Shown: positions 44,414 to 54,119, counted from the stretch's first letter. The stretch: 64,000 bases of DNA from Eutreptiella sp. 'Long Island Sound 2002' (GCA_964036045.1 OZ038385.1:58933919-58997918), one strand, 5' to 3'. The notes: generated by a model from the letters alone, not told the origin. A program made the numbers and translations.

Positions 44414-45230
44414 AGTAAGAAAAAGTGCTTTTCCATTGCTTTGGGACATACTCTAGTTGTATTAGAGATGCACTGAGCATCCATGCATTTTTATCTTAGT
44501 ATTGGTCCAGCCAAAAGTGGTGAGAACACATTTTGACCTATGGAACCAAACACCCAATCAGGATATGGAGTGGACCCCTTAATCCCCTTTCAATCAGAAG
44601 TAAAACATCTTTTCCTGAGTTGACTGAGCACTGACATACCTAAGGTAGAGCCTATGAATTTATCTATGTTTTTCCATGAATACTTATCTGCCCTAGTGGT
44701 ATGCACCATAGGGGGTTAGGCACCTCTTTTTGAGAGGTCCTGGGTTCAATTCCTGGTCAGCCTAACTAAGTAGGAAGATCCCATGTGAGTAGGAAGATCC
44801 CATGTGACATGGCAGTGACCTCATCGCCACATACCATGCCACCTCAGCACATATGGGACCCAAAACAAAGAGTGCACATCTCCTAAGATGGCACTATGGA
44901 GAGAGAGTGATCCTGAGGCAGTTTTCTAACTCTTTTCCCAAAACATTTCAGCTATCTCTGTGAATATGCATTCATTTGTATCCTGAGTTGCAGTTTCTGT
45001 GAATATCTAATCATCTTTCACTGTTTACACTGCAGCCCTTCATGCTTTGATCCTGAATTACCTTCTCCTTGCATACTATTGGCTTGGGCTATCCTGGATT
45101 GAGTTGGCTTTACTGTATTTCAACAAACAAAAGCTTTTCATCATCCAAAATCAGCAGCAGGACACCCTACAGCAACAACAAGCAGCAGGAGAAGCAAAAA
45201 CACAGTGCTGAAAACACTATAAACTTTTCT
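44414..45230 (+). repeat. 3' LTR of E1
   Basis: 817 bp, no difference from the 5' LTR seen by eye; followed by target copy AGAAG (45231-45235). Confidence 0.93.
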
Positions 45231-45235
45231 AGAAG

Positions 45236-47242
45236 TGGCGGGAGTACCAGGAATCCCTGGTCGCCGAAGCCGCCCAAGGCGCCACGGGCGGAACCCCAGC
45301 CCCGGGCCCCCAACGGGCCAGTGGCGGTCACCACCCCGGCCATACCACCCTTGGCGACTTCCTCCAAGTCGCCAAGCATGCCAAGGCCAAGCCCCGTCAG
45401 CTGCACCTGAGGAAGTCAGGCCCCAGCAGCGACGTGGAGTCGGCCCACCGCGGGAGGATGCCGGCAGACCAGGCCAGCTCCAGCAGCAGCGTCGCTCCCG
45501 ACCAAAGGGACGTGGCGCGCGCCTGTGAGCGCGCCTGTGGGGTGCCCTGCAACCTTCGGATTGCCCGGCAACGGGCCACGCAGCAGAAAGCTGCCATGGA
45601 GGGCGCCGTCGGCATCGCCCAGCAGGAGGCTGCGGAGTGGGAGCATGGCATGGCCATTCACGCCTCGACCGTGGCGGCCATTGCGGCCGGACTCACGGCC
45701 GCAGCCGCCCATGAGGCAGCGACTGCCCAGGTCAAGGGTGAGGTAGCCGCAGCCGCCGAGGAAGCCCGCCTGACGCAGGAGGCCATTGCCTGCAAGGAGG
45801 CCGAGGTGAAGGCGCTGGAAGAGGCGCTTGCCCAAGAGAGGGCAAAGAAGGAGGCGAAGGAAAGGGCCCACGCCGAGGCAACGGCCAAGGCCCAGGCGGA
45901 CGCCGCCAAGAAGGACGCCATCGAGGCCGCGCGACGGAAGGTCGCTGAGGAGAGGGCCAAGACGGAGGCGGAGTTGGCAGCGTTGGAAGCGGAGAAGGCT
46001 CGGCTGCAGCAGGCCCGGGAAGCCGAGGCGGCTCATGGCCGGGAGGAGGCCGAAAGGCGAGCTGCCGCAGCCACGGCCGCCGCAATGGCGGAGGCGGAGG
46101 CCAAGCTCCGCCGTGAGACTCCCCCGCAAAGATCCCGAGTGGGGACCCTTCGAAAGCTTTTCGAAGGGGACGCCTCCTCCAGGATGGCGCTGGATCCGGA
46201 GGAGGTCGACACGGGCAGCAGTGGGAGCAGTGGCCCCACTGCCTACCGACGGAAGAAGGGTAAGGGGAAGACCGCCGAGAGGTCACGGAGGCCAGCGGGC
46301 GGACACCCCCACGACAGTGACCCCTTCTTCAGCGCCAGCGACGGAGATGAACGAGGCCGCCGACATCGCCGAGGAGTGGCTGGCGGTGGAGGCGGAGACG
46401 TCCCCATGGAGCTGGAAGGTGAGGATGAGGATCTCCCTCCTCCCTACCGGAGCTCGGAGTCTTCCGAGACCGAGACGCCTAGGTGGGGCGACATGGACGA
46501 GGATGATGACATGGACTTCGACTACACGAAGAAGCCCCCATCCTCGGACCCACCGAGGCGACCCGGCGGGGACCCACCCGGACCCCCTGGCGAAGGACCA
46601 TCGGGACCCCCTGGAGGACGCCCACCAAGTGGACCCCCTGGAGGCGGACCACCGGGCAGGGGAGGACCCCCTGGACCGGGCGGACCCGGCGGAGGCCCTC
46701 CTGGAGGACCCCCTGGGGACCCCGACGACCCACCATGGAGCGGCGACCCGGATTCCACCTGGCGGTGGATCGTCCACCTCCGCAGGAGGGTCCAGTCCCT
46801 CGAGCGCGAGGTAGACACGGGCAAGGGCGAGATGACTCGCATCGCCAGGGTCGCCGCGCGCGCACAGAAGGAGCTGGACATCGCCAAGATCGAGATGGTC
46901 AAGAGCGTCAAGGTCGCCACCGCCACCCAGAAGCAACTGGACATCGCCAAGGGCGAGACCAGGCAGCTGAACAGGGTCATCAGCGGCCTGCAGCAGAGGT
47001 TGGACGTGCTGGAAGGCCGTGGGAGCATCGGCAGCGACCACCCACCCCTGGAGTCTGGCTCGTCGGACGACAGCTGGGGACCCGGACCAGGTCCAGGCAG
47101 ACCCCACGCCCCCGGCGGAGCCCCCAGGAGTCGCCCCAGCGCCAGTGCCCCCTCTCTCAGCGCCCCCTCTCACCACAGCGCGGGCCGCCGCAACGAGCGC
47201 GTGCCGCCCGGCAGTGGCAGTGAGGATTGGCGTGATGAGTAG
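45236..47242 (+). pseudogene. E2 gag-region frame, 3' part: coiled-coil and Pro/Gly-rich protein
   Basis: Continues in phase from 33793 (DQK then WREYQ across the joined site). It encodes a long Ala/Glu/Lys coiled coil (about 45590-46130), an acidic Ser-rich part, a collagen-like Pro-Gly stretch (46560-46740), then regular heptads (RRRVQSLEREVD ..QKELDIAK ..QKQLDIAK). The frame hits a TAG at 47240. With the 5' part it would be about 900 residues. Such coiled-coil proteins upstream of Gag may aid particle assembly; that role is inference. Confidence 0.7.
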
Positions 47243-47629
47243 CTCAGCGCGGAGTACCACAACCGCCGTGCTCCACCGCGGACACCGGTACGCCCCCGAC
47301 GCCCCGCACCAGCCCCGGAGCCAATGCCAATGGCTGGTGGACGTTATGGTGGACTCAGGGATGAGGTCCCCAGAGGAGACGTGGAGTGGGATGTCGGCGG
47401 AGGTGAGGACCTGGACCTGGACCTGGAGAAGTTCGACATTTCCCCGCCGCGTGGTGTACGACGGGAGGCCGCTGAACGCAGCCGGCGGCGCCGCGATGAG
47501 GAGGCGTACATGGAAGGAGTACGGCGTGAACATCTAGGTTCAGCGTACATGGAGGAACCACGGCGTAGCCACGCGGATACCGGGGAGGAGATGGAAGTGG
47601 CGGCCGTGGAAGTCTGTGGGAGAGCCTGA
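47243..47629 (+). pseudogene. E2 in-frame segment between TAG and TGA
   Basis: After the TAG the same frame stays open for 128 codons (MPMAGGRYGGLRDEVPRGD, acidic and Arg-rich parts) to a TGA at 47627, and then runs without further stop into the Gag frame ATG at 47663. Preserved coding character across the stop suggests either a recent nonsense mutation or decoded stops. Confidence 0.55.
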
Positions 47630-47662
47630 TGGGAACCTCGGTGGACCTCGCGGCCGGCGTTC

Positions 47663-49141
47663 ATGGTCTCTAAGGCCGCGGATGACGCCGTGTGGGAAGA
47701 CCTGAAGGACATCAAGCCCCCCATGTACGATGGCAACCCCCTCAACCTCGACCGCTTCTTGGAGAAGCTGGACGATTGGGGGGTGACCGTCACTGAGGAC
47801 ACGGATCCCGCAGATGCGGAGAAATATGTCTTCAGACGGTTCAGGTACCGCCTGCCGGATGTGCTCCAAGAGCTTTACTTCGTGGCGACCAAGGAGGGGA
47901 AAATCAAGACCCTCAAGGAAGCCAAGAAGTGGCTCAACGAGCAGGAGCGGGTGGACGCTCCGCAGGTGGCTGCCAAGCGGTGGAAGTCCATCAAGCTTCA
48001 GCATGATGGACGGGAGATCCGCCTACGGGACTGGCGAGACTTCCGAGGGCAATACACCCTCTTCCGCCGCAACGTGGAGGACTCGAACGAGGGTGACGAG
48101 CAGGCTCGCCTGCTCTCCATGCTGCCGGAAGCATGGATCAACAGAGTCACCAAGGAGGAAGCCAAGAGGGCCAAGTCCAACCACACGGTCAAGATGATGC
48201 TCCCCAAAGAGTATCATATGAACGTGGTGGCTTTGACGAGGAAGAACGTGGCCCGGGATGTCAAACGGCACTCCCTGCGGAACGCTCTCCTCATCACCGT
48301 CTCGGGCGATCGCGAGAAGACCGCGATGTGGCGCCTTGACGAGTGTGACGTGAGCGGCCAGACCATCCGTCTGCAGGCCATCCCGGCGCGGATGAGCTGC
48401 GACGAGATCCTGGAGTGGGTTGGACAGGAAGTACTCAAGGAGTACCGGAACCTCCACCACACCCGCGGGTTGAGGCCCGGCGACCGCGACGTCAACTACG
48501 TTGGCGAGGGCCCTGGCGGGGAAGCTGCCATGGACCCAGCGGGAGCCGATGGCGGTGAGGCTCTCGACGACGATGACGACGACGATGAGCCCGCCGAGAC
48601 GGCCGTTTGTGCCTTCGTGGCCAACAACCTGAGCGCGGGGAGCAACCGGGGAAGCTGGAAGCCCCTGCAGCAGGGTTGGAAGAAGAAGGAGAAGAGGGAC
48701 CCTCGCCGCATTGGCGACCCTCCGCTGTCCTTTGGGGAGTTCATACGAGCTCACCCTCAGGGCTGTTTCGTGTGTTATGGGAGGAAAAAAGGCTTCAACC
48801 ATGACCACCGAACATGCCCCATCCACCAGGCCGACACGGAGGCCTACAAGAAGGCGCACAGGTCGAAGAAGCGTGCACCCGCGGGTATCCGGGAAGCCAA
48901 AGTGGAGGTCGACAAGGACGAGCTCTCCAAGCTGATGTCGGTGGGGACCGAGTTAGCCAAGGAGATCCAGGAGATCAACAGGAACTGGGTCCCCAGGTCG
49001 GACAACAAGAACAAGGAGAACAAAGAGAACGACCAGAACAAGGACAAGGACAAGAAGCCTAGGAATAGGGGAAAGAAGAAGGGTGTCAACGAGGTTGATG
49101 CGGAGGAGAATACCCCTACTTCCACAACCGACGCCCCCTAG
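47663..49141 (+). CDS. gag: E2 Gag (capsid and zinc knuckle)
   Basis: 492 residues from ATG. The first ~230 residues look like a retrotransposon Gag capsid (PPMYDGNPLNLDRFLEKLDD; WRDFRGQYTLFRRN; LLSMLPEAWINRV). An Asp run follows near 295-302. A zinc-knuckle-like CFVCYGRKKGFNHDHRTC (~368-385) has CX2CX8HX4C spacing, four residues longer than usual. A Lys/Asn/Glu tail ends at a TAG (49139) followed by CAG. The same frame leads, after a second TAG at 49178, into the protease. Confidence 0.8.
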   Translation: MVSKAADDAVWEDLKDIKPPMYDGNPLNLDRFLEKLDDWGVTVTEDTDPADAEKYVFRRFRYRLPDVLQELYFVATKEGKIKTLKEAKKWLNEQERVDAPQVAAKRWKSIKLQHDGREIRLRDWRDFRGQYTLFRRNVEDSNEGDEQARLLSMLPEAWINRVTKEEAKRAKSNHTVKMMLPKEYHMNVVALTRKNVARDVKRHSLRNALLITVSGDREKTAMWRLDECDVSGQTIRLQAIPARMSCDEILEWVGQEVLKEYRNLHHTRGLRPGDRDVNYVGEGPGGEAAMDPAGADGGEALDDDDDDDEPAETAVCAFVANNLSAGSNRGSWKPLQQGWKKKEKRDPRRIGDPPLSFGEFIRAHPQGCFVCYGRKKGFNHDHRTCPIHQADTEAYKKAHRSKKRAPAGIREAKVEVDKDELSKLMSVGTELAKEIQEINRNWVPRSDNKNKENKENDQNKDKDKKPRNRGKKKGVNEVDAEENTPTSTTDAP

Positions 49142-49192
49142 CAGAGCCCCTGCAGCCAAGGGCCCCAGCTAGGGCGGTAGCAGGATGGTGTC

Positions 49193-50458
49193 GTGGGAAG
49201 CGCCACACCATCCCAGTCGGGAGTCGATAAGCACAAAGGGATTGCCGCGGGCAGGAGGCCCGGTCCGGCACCCGACAGTCGTGGTGGCGGGGTGAGGGCA
49301 AGTGAAGGCACGAACCCTTGCACCCGTCCATCCTTCGCGACCAAGAATGTGTTTGATGTACTTCAAGATCTATCCCAGAGTATCGGAGGATCACCCGGAC
49401 CGCAGCTGGATGCTGCAGATGGGCAGCGTGAGCCCATTGTCCACGACCTGCACCTGTCGCTTGTTGAACTTCTGGAACGGCCGGAGATCCTGAGCTTGCA
49501 CGCCGTGCGCCGAGTGGGGCGGGAACGGCAGTTGCATCTTAAGGTCCGTGCCTTATGCGGGGAAGTGGAGAAGGTCTTCGACGTGTTGGTCGACACGGGA
49601 GCTCAGGTCAGCTTGGTCAAGGCTGGCCTACTTCCGCCAGAGTGCTTGACCGACAGTCGGAAACCTGTCAGGCTGAAGGTGGCGAACGGCCAGTACATAG
49701 TGGGAGGCACGAAGGAAGCGGCCATTGGGCTGCAGTTCGTGAACCACCGTGAGCTGAGCCGCCCAGACCTCGGCAAGGAAATCCTCCTGCAAGGTCGCTT
49801 CTACGAGGCCGAGATGGACCGGGACATGATCGTTGGGTACGACTTCATGATGGAGACGGACTCCGGCGTTCTCCCGGCCCAGGCCTCCATGACCCTGTAC
49901 CAGGACGACCAGCTCTCGTGGCTTTCGTCACCTGAGCACCATGTGGAATGCCAATGGATCCACTCGGAACGTAATCAGCTCAAAGTAGCCGCGCTGGGCA
50001 CTGAGCCAACTGGGCCAGCAAACCAGGAGTACGGCGTAATGCCAGAAGTGGCGAGCCGAGTGGTTGCGGACCTGGGAGCTTCGGATCTGGCCCTGGATGC
50101 GTTCTCTTCAGGAACCTCCGCCCATCTTCGGGTTTGTGAGAAGTACTGGAGCGCCCAGGACTCCGCGTGGAAGAAGCACTGGGGTCCGCATCAGGGTTTG
50201 ATGTGGATCCATTGCCCCCGATGGGACATTCCAAGGGCGATAGCGAAGATTCGCAAGGACCGCTCCAAGGCAGTGCTGGTTGTTCCTATGGGATGCACCG
50301 AGGAAGAAAGTACCCGACGTTGGGTAGTCTCATTGACTAACATGACCTTAAACAAGGTCATCCTACCAGCTGGAGAGAGTGTCTATCAGGACGCTAGGGG
50401 ACAGCCCATGCCACCCCAGATGGCCAACGGAATTCCACTATGTGGATGGGGGCCTTGA
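49193..50458 (+). CDS. E2 aspartic protease plus Dam-like domain
   Basis: The frame is open after the TAG at 49178 and the start given is a GTG; the real N-terminus probably comes from Gag-Pro fusion. The retropepsin site LVDTGAQVSLV lies at ~132-142, flanked by typical hydrophobic strands and a second GYDFM turn near 220. From ~295 to 390 a Dam-methyltransferase-like domain follows (LDAFSSGTSAHL, SAWKKHWG, CPRW, AVLVVPMG), corresponding to the one in E1 pol but with CPRW where active enzymes have N/D-P-P-Y/W/F. The frame ends at CCT-TGA (50453-50458) inside a 107-base overlap with the RT frame, which lies +1. Confidence 0.85.
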   Translation: MGSATPSQSGVDKHKGIAAGRRPGPAPDSRGGGVRASEGTNPCTRPSFATKNVFDVLQDLSQSIGGSPGPQLDAADGQREPIVHDLHLSLVELLERPEILSLHAVRRVGRERQLHLKVRALCGEVEKVFDVLVDTGAQVSLVKAGLLPPECLTDSRKPVRLKVANGQYIVGGTKEAAIGLQFVNHRELSRPDLGKEILLQGRFYEAEMDRDMIVGYDFMMETDSGVLPAQASMTLYQDDQLSWLSSPEHHVECQWIHSERNQLKVAALGTEPTGPANQEYGVMPEVASRVVADLGASDLALDAFSSGTSAHLRVCEKYWSAQDSAWKKHWGPHQGLMWIHCPRWDIPRAIAKIRKDRSKAVLVVPMGCTEEESTRRWVVSLTNMTLNKVILPAGESVYQDARGQPMPPQMANGIPLCGWGP

Positions 50459-50459
50459 T
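50352..50459 (+). promoter_or_regulatory. Predicted +1 frameshift region (CCU-UGA) between Pro and Pol of E2
   Basis: The protease frame ends ggg-CCU-UGA at 50450-50458. The pol frame is open from 50352 and is +1 relative to it. A P-site CCU can re-pair on the overlapping CUU while the UGA is slow to terminate, giving ..Gly-Pro then Asp-Gln. The arrangement resembles antizyme-type +1 frameshifting at a UGA. No downstream structure was modelled. Confidence 0.55.
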
Positions 50460-53400
50460 CAGGCCGACACCACAGACTTCGTGTGTGTCAACCGCATCGT
50501 AGCGGAGCCATGGCGGCAATGCTTCGCGGTTTCCCCTGTTGACATCGGAGAATCGGAAGACCCCCTCACTGAAGAGGAGTTGGATCTGGTTCAGGGGTAT
50601 ATGGATCAGCCCTTTCACGACTGGGGAAGCCAGCGTGAGGGCAAAGGCCAGGACAAAGCCTGGTGGGAAGTGGACTCGATCGTCTCCGGTTCCTATGATG
50701 GAAATACCTTCGTACAGAGGGTGCTGGATCACATGTCCAGCCAGGACGAGCCGCCTGGCGGTAACCCACCCACCTACGGCGATCTGTTCCGAGGCAAGAC
50801 CAGAGATGGCCCTTTGGGCCACCTGGGAAGACCACCTGAGCCGAAACCGAGTGGGGTCGCTACCCCTCAAGTAAGCTCAGTGGTCCAGGTGCCCGGAAAA
50901 GCCAAGGCGGAGTCCGATGATTGCCCCAAGATCCAGGCATTGAGGGCCAGGCTGAAGCAGAAGTATGGTGATACTTTTTTCAGCGGAAAGCCTGTGTTTC
51001 CCCCACCGGTGCGTGGACCGTATGGCGAGGCCAAGATACGACTGAAGCAGGACCCCTGTGTGTATCGACACCGGGAGTTTGCCCTGAGGGGCGAGAGGAA
51101 GGAGGCCCTGGAGAAGATCCTCCGTGACTTCATCGAGAGAGGCTGGCTTGAGCCGTGCCACTCCGAGTGGGCCTCTCCGTGCTTCGTCGTCCCCAAGAAG
51201 GTGGCCGGTGAGTGGCGGCTCGTGGTCGACTACCGCGGCCTAAACGCCCAAACGCAGCATGACAGCTATACGCTGCCCCTCATTGAGGACATGCTGCAAA
51301 AACAACACCGGCGGAGAATCTTCACGGTGATTGACCTGAAACATGGTTATCATCAGATGCCTCTCGCCGAGGAGTCCCGTGCCTGCACAGCCATGAGCAC
51401 CCCACTTGGACCTCTCCAGTGGAAGGTGATGCCCATGGGCGTTACCAACAGCAATGCGGCTTTTCAGCGGATGCTGGAGAACCTGCTTGAGCCGGTGCGT
51501 GACTGTGCGGACCCCTTCGTGGACGACGTGATCATCGCGTCCGGGGACCCCAGTATGAGCTACGAGGAGCTGCTGGAGGCACATGAGAGGGACGTCACTC
51601 GAGTGCTGGACCTTCTGGTCCGGCACAAACTCACGGGCAGCAGTGACAAGGCCACCATTGCGGTAAGCGAGGTGGTCTTCGCTGGCCACGTATTTGGGAA
51701 CGGGCAGCAAAAGCCCATACCTGGCAAGGTGGCTGCCATCGAGCACTGGGAAAAGCCCAAAACGGTCTCTGAGCTGCGTGCGTACTACGGGTTCTGCAAC
51801 TACTACTCGGGGTATATCAAGATGTATGCCGAGTATGCAGCCCCCATGACGACCATGCTCAAGGGCAACCGAGAGGAGACAAAGAAGGGGTCCAATAAGG
51901 CTCTGGTCTGGACAGCTGAGTCCGACCGTGCCTTTGAGGGGATGAAGCAGGCGCTGCTATCCGCAGTGGGTCTGCACCTCGTGGATCCCGACCGAGGGTT
52001 TGTCCTGCGCACCGACGCTTCCGACTACGCCGTTGGCGCTGTGTTGGAACAAGTGCTTGACGATGGGAGGCACGTGCCAGTGGCCTTCTGGAGCCGAGTC
52101 CTGGCGGAAGGCCAGAGACGGACGTGGACGCCCCGAGAAAAGGAGGCGTATGCCATCGTCATGGCTCTCAGGAAATGGGCTGGGTACATAGCTCTCCATC
52201 CCGTCACCGTCTGCACCGACCATCAGAGTCTGCAGTTGTGGCACAAGGAGCACGTGGACACCCCCTCTGGTCCCGCCTCCCGACGGGCAAGATGGCATGA
52301 GACCTTGGCCAAGTTCGACCTCACGGTTGTGTATGTTCCTTGCAAGGACAACACCGTAGCGGACTGTCTCAGTAGGTGGGCCTATCTCGCCAGCAAGGGC
52401 ATGACGGATGTCTCTGCCCATGGCGATGAGGCTGAGACCGCTGAGGCCAAGAGGATCATAGAAATGGAGCGCCTGATGGAGGAGGAGGGTGTTAAATGCT
52501 TCGTCGTCATGGCTGCGGATGCCCCCCTCGGAACGAGGATGGGCACAGCGGTCAGAGTACTCGCCCCTGATGGAGCTGAGTCCGACAAGCACCTCTTCCC
52601 TGAGTCTTGCCTCCAGGACGATTGGACCGACGACTACGCCAAGTCCGAGGCCTTTGCGGCCGAGTATAGGGCTGTAACCGACCCTGATGACGAGCAGAAG
52701 TGGCCAAAGGGGCTGACCGAAGAGGATGGCAAGCTTTACCGGAATGGTAAGCTGCTGGTCCCGGAGTCCCGGGTGCTCGAGCTGTGTGAAGCTTGGCACC
52801 ACCACATGATGCACCCAGGGGTCAAGAAGCAAGCCCTGGACATGCAGCGCCGGTTTGAGATCGACCAGATCAATCTCTACACCGCCATCAAGAAGGTCAG
52901 GAAGGGTTGCTGGGTCTGCCAGGCCTGCAATCCCGATAACCGGAACATCAAGGGGGAAGCCCAATGGACTCCAGTGCCTGACCAGCCCATGGAGAGCGTG
53001 GCCATGGACGTCTTCTCCATGCCCGAAGTGCACATTGGCAAGGAGACCTTTGACTGTGTGGTTCTTTGTGTGGATCGCCACAGTGGCTACGTAGTAGCCG
53101 TTCCGGCACGCAAAAGGGGGTTGCTTGTCAAGGAAGTGGCAGTCATGATGATTCGTCATTGGCTGACCGTCTTTGACATCCCCCGCACCATTTGCAGTGA
53201 CCGAGGGCCCCAGTTTACTGGTGGCTGGTTCAAGGCCATGTGTTCCCTCATGGGAATACGTCATGCCAAGAGCGTCGCCTATCTCAGCCGGTCCAATGGC
53301 CGTGCTGAAGTGGCTGGACGGCAGCTGTTCGAGAAGCTGCGCAAGATTCACATCACCAATCCACGTCGGAACTGGTTTGAGGAGATGTGGCCCGCTCTGA

Positions 53401-54119
53401 AGGCCCATCACGACACCCCCACTCCGGGTGGTTTGTCCCCTCACCAGATTCTGTTCGGCAGGGACCCCCTGGGTCGGGGACTTCCCTTGTCTGGTGATGG
53501 CATGGCCATGGACGCCAAGGAATTCTTCGCGCGGCAAGAGGCGACGGTGCGGGACATCCGCCAGCAGCTCGAGAAGGAGCATGCTGAGCGTCAGAAGTCC
53601 GCCCCGAGCTCGACAGCGCAAAAGTTCAGGGTGGCAGACCCGGTGTGGGTGATCAGACCCCGCCCTATGGGCACCCACCGCACCAAAACCTGGTTCACAC
53701 CCGGAGAGGTGGTCCGCAGGATTGGTGAGGACACCTACCGCATCAAGGTGGGTCACGGACAGTTCTGGGAGCGCCACGAGAGTCAACTCCGTGTGCGGGA
53801 ACCCGACCTCCGTGGCCAACATGTGTCCCTGGACTATGCCGCACATGAGGCCGATTCGGACGACGACTATGCTGAGCAGGACGACTATACCGTCGAGAAG
53901 ATCCTGGCTCAGCGTCCGAACGCCTCGGCAAGCGGAGGCCTGGAGTTCAAGGTTCGTTGGCGAGGCTATGGGCCATCCCACGACACCTGGGAACCCGTCT
54001 CCTCGTTCGTGCCGCGGATCAATACCCCCTTCATGGACTACATCCGCAATCACAAGACCAAGATCCACGTCTCGAACTTGGCAGCACTCACCCGGGCGAT
54101 TGCAGCCAGGGGCGCCTGA
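50379..54119 (+). CDS. pol: E2 Pol: RT, RNase H, integrase, chromodomain
   Basis: 1246 residues counted from a nominal GTG; translation probably arrives by +1 frameshift. RT with RLVVDYRGLN (~280) and FVDD catalytic motif (~380). RNase H with RTDASDYAVG (~543). Integrase HHCC finger (HHHMMHPG ~807, CWVCQAC ~843). Integrase core D,D,E with AMDVF (~875), SDRGPQF (~940) and GRAEVAG (~975), the last two about 35 residues apart as expected. Chromodomain DYTVEKILAQ ..FKVRWRGYGPSHDTWEP (~1168-1219). The frame is intact and ends with TGA. Its lineage is a chromovirus distinct from E1: YxDD is FVDD here and HIDD there, and the N-terminal parts do not match. Confidence 0.92.
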   Translation: MSIRTLGDSPCHPRWPTEFHYVDGGLDQADTTDFVCVNRIVAEPWRQCFAVSPVDIGESEDPLTEEELDLVQGYMDQPFHDWGSQREGKGQDKAWWEVDSIVSGSYDGNTFVQRVLDHMSSQDEPPGGNPPTYGDLFRGKTRDGPLGHLGRPPEPKPSGVATPQVSSVVQVPGKAKAESDDCPKIQALRARLKQKYGDTFFSGKPVFPPPVRGPYGEAKIRLKQDPCVYRHREFALRGERKEALEKILRDFIERGWLEPCHSEWASPCFVVPKKVAGEWRLVVDYRGLNAQTQHDSYTLPLIEDMLQKQHRRRIFTVIDLKHGYHQMPLAEESRACTAMSTPLGPLQWKVMPMGVTNSNAAFQRMLENLLEPVRDCADPFVDDVIIASGDPSMSYEELLEAHERDVTRVLDLLVRHKLTGSSDKATIAVSEVVFAGHVFGNGQQKPIPGKVAAIEHWEKPKTVSELRAYYGFCNYYSGYIKMYAEYAAPMTTMLKGNREETKKGSNKALVWTAESDRAFEGMKQALLSAVGLHLVDPDRGFVLRTDASDYAVGAVLEQVLDDGRHVPVAFWSRVLAEGQRRTWTPREKEAYAIVMALRKWAGYIALHPVTVCTDHQSLQLWHKEHVDTPSGPASRRARWHETLAKFDLTVVYVPCKDNTVADCLSRWAYLASKGMTDVSAHGDEAETAEAKRIIEMERLMEEEGVKCFVVMAADAPLGTRMGTAVRVLAPDGAESDKHLFPESCLQDDWTDDYAKSEAFAAEYRAVTDPDDEQKWPKGLTEEDGKLYRNGKLLVPESRVLELCEAWHHHMMHPGVKKQALDMQRRFEIDQINLYTAIKKVRKGCWVCQACNPDNRNIKGEAQWTPVPDQPMESVAMDVFSMPEVHIGKETFDCVVLCVDRHSGYVVAVPARKRGLLVKEVAVMMIRHWLTVFDIPRTICSDRGPQFTGGWFKAMCSLMGIRHAKSVAYLSRSNGRAEVAGRQLFEKLRKIHITNPRRNWFEEMWPALKAHHDTPTPGGLSPHQILFGRDPLGRGLPLSGDGMAMDAKEFFARQEATVRDIRQQLEKEHAERQKSAPSSTAQKFRVADPVWVIRPRPMGTHRTKTWFTPGEVVRRIGEDTYRIKVGHGQFWERHESQLRVREPDLRGQHVSLDYAAHEADSDDDYAEQDDYTVEKILAQRPNASASGGLEFKVRWRGYGPSHDTWEPVSSFVPRINTPFMDYIRNHKTKIHVSNLAALTRAIAARGA

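Larger units (their letters stand above)
33794..45230 (+). mobile_element. E1: inner Ty3/gypsy chromodomain LTR retrotransposon, young insertion
   Basis: Length 11,437 bp, with 817-bp LTRs in which I saw no difference, a 5-bp target duplication, candidate primer site and polypurine tract, intact gag and intact pol. Domain order is Gag with zinc knuckle, (UGA), protease, Dam-like domain, RT, RNase H, integrase and chromodomain. The termini are AG..CT rather than TG..CA. About 2.3 kb of non-coding sequence lies between pol and the 3' LTR. Intact frames and identical LTRs suggest it may still be active, or was until very recently. Confidence 0.93.

Noticed and set aside
47240-49180. Variant genetic code with UAG as glutamine
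   Set aside because: Several E2 stops are TAG, as is one in the Penelope RT. But the intact 833-, 1632- and 1246-codon frames contain no TAG or TAA at all, which would not be so if these coded for an amino acid.
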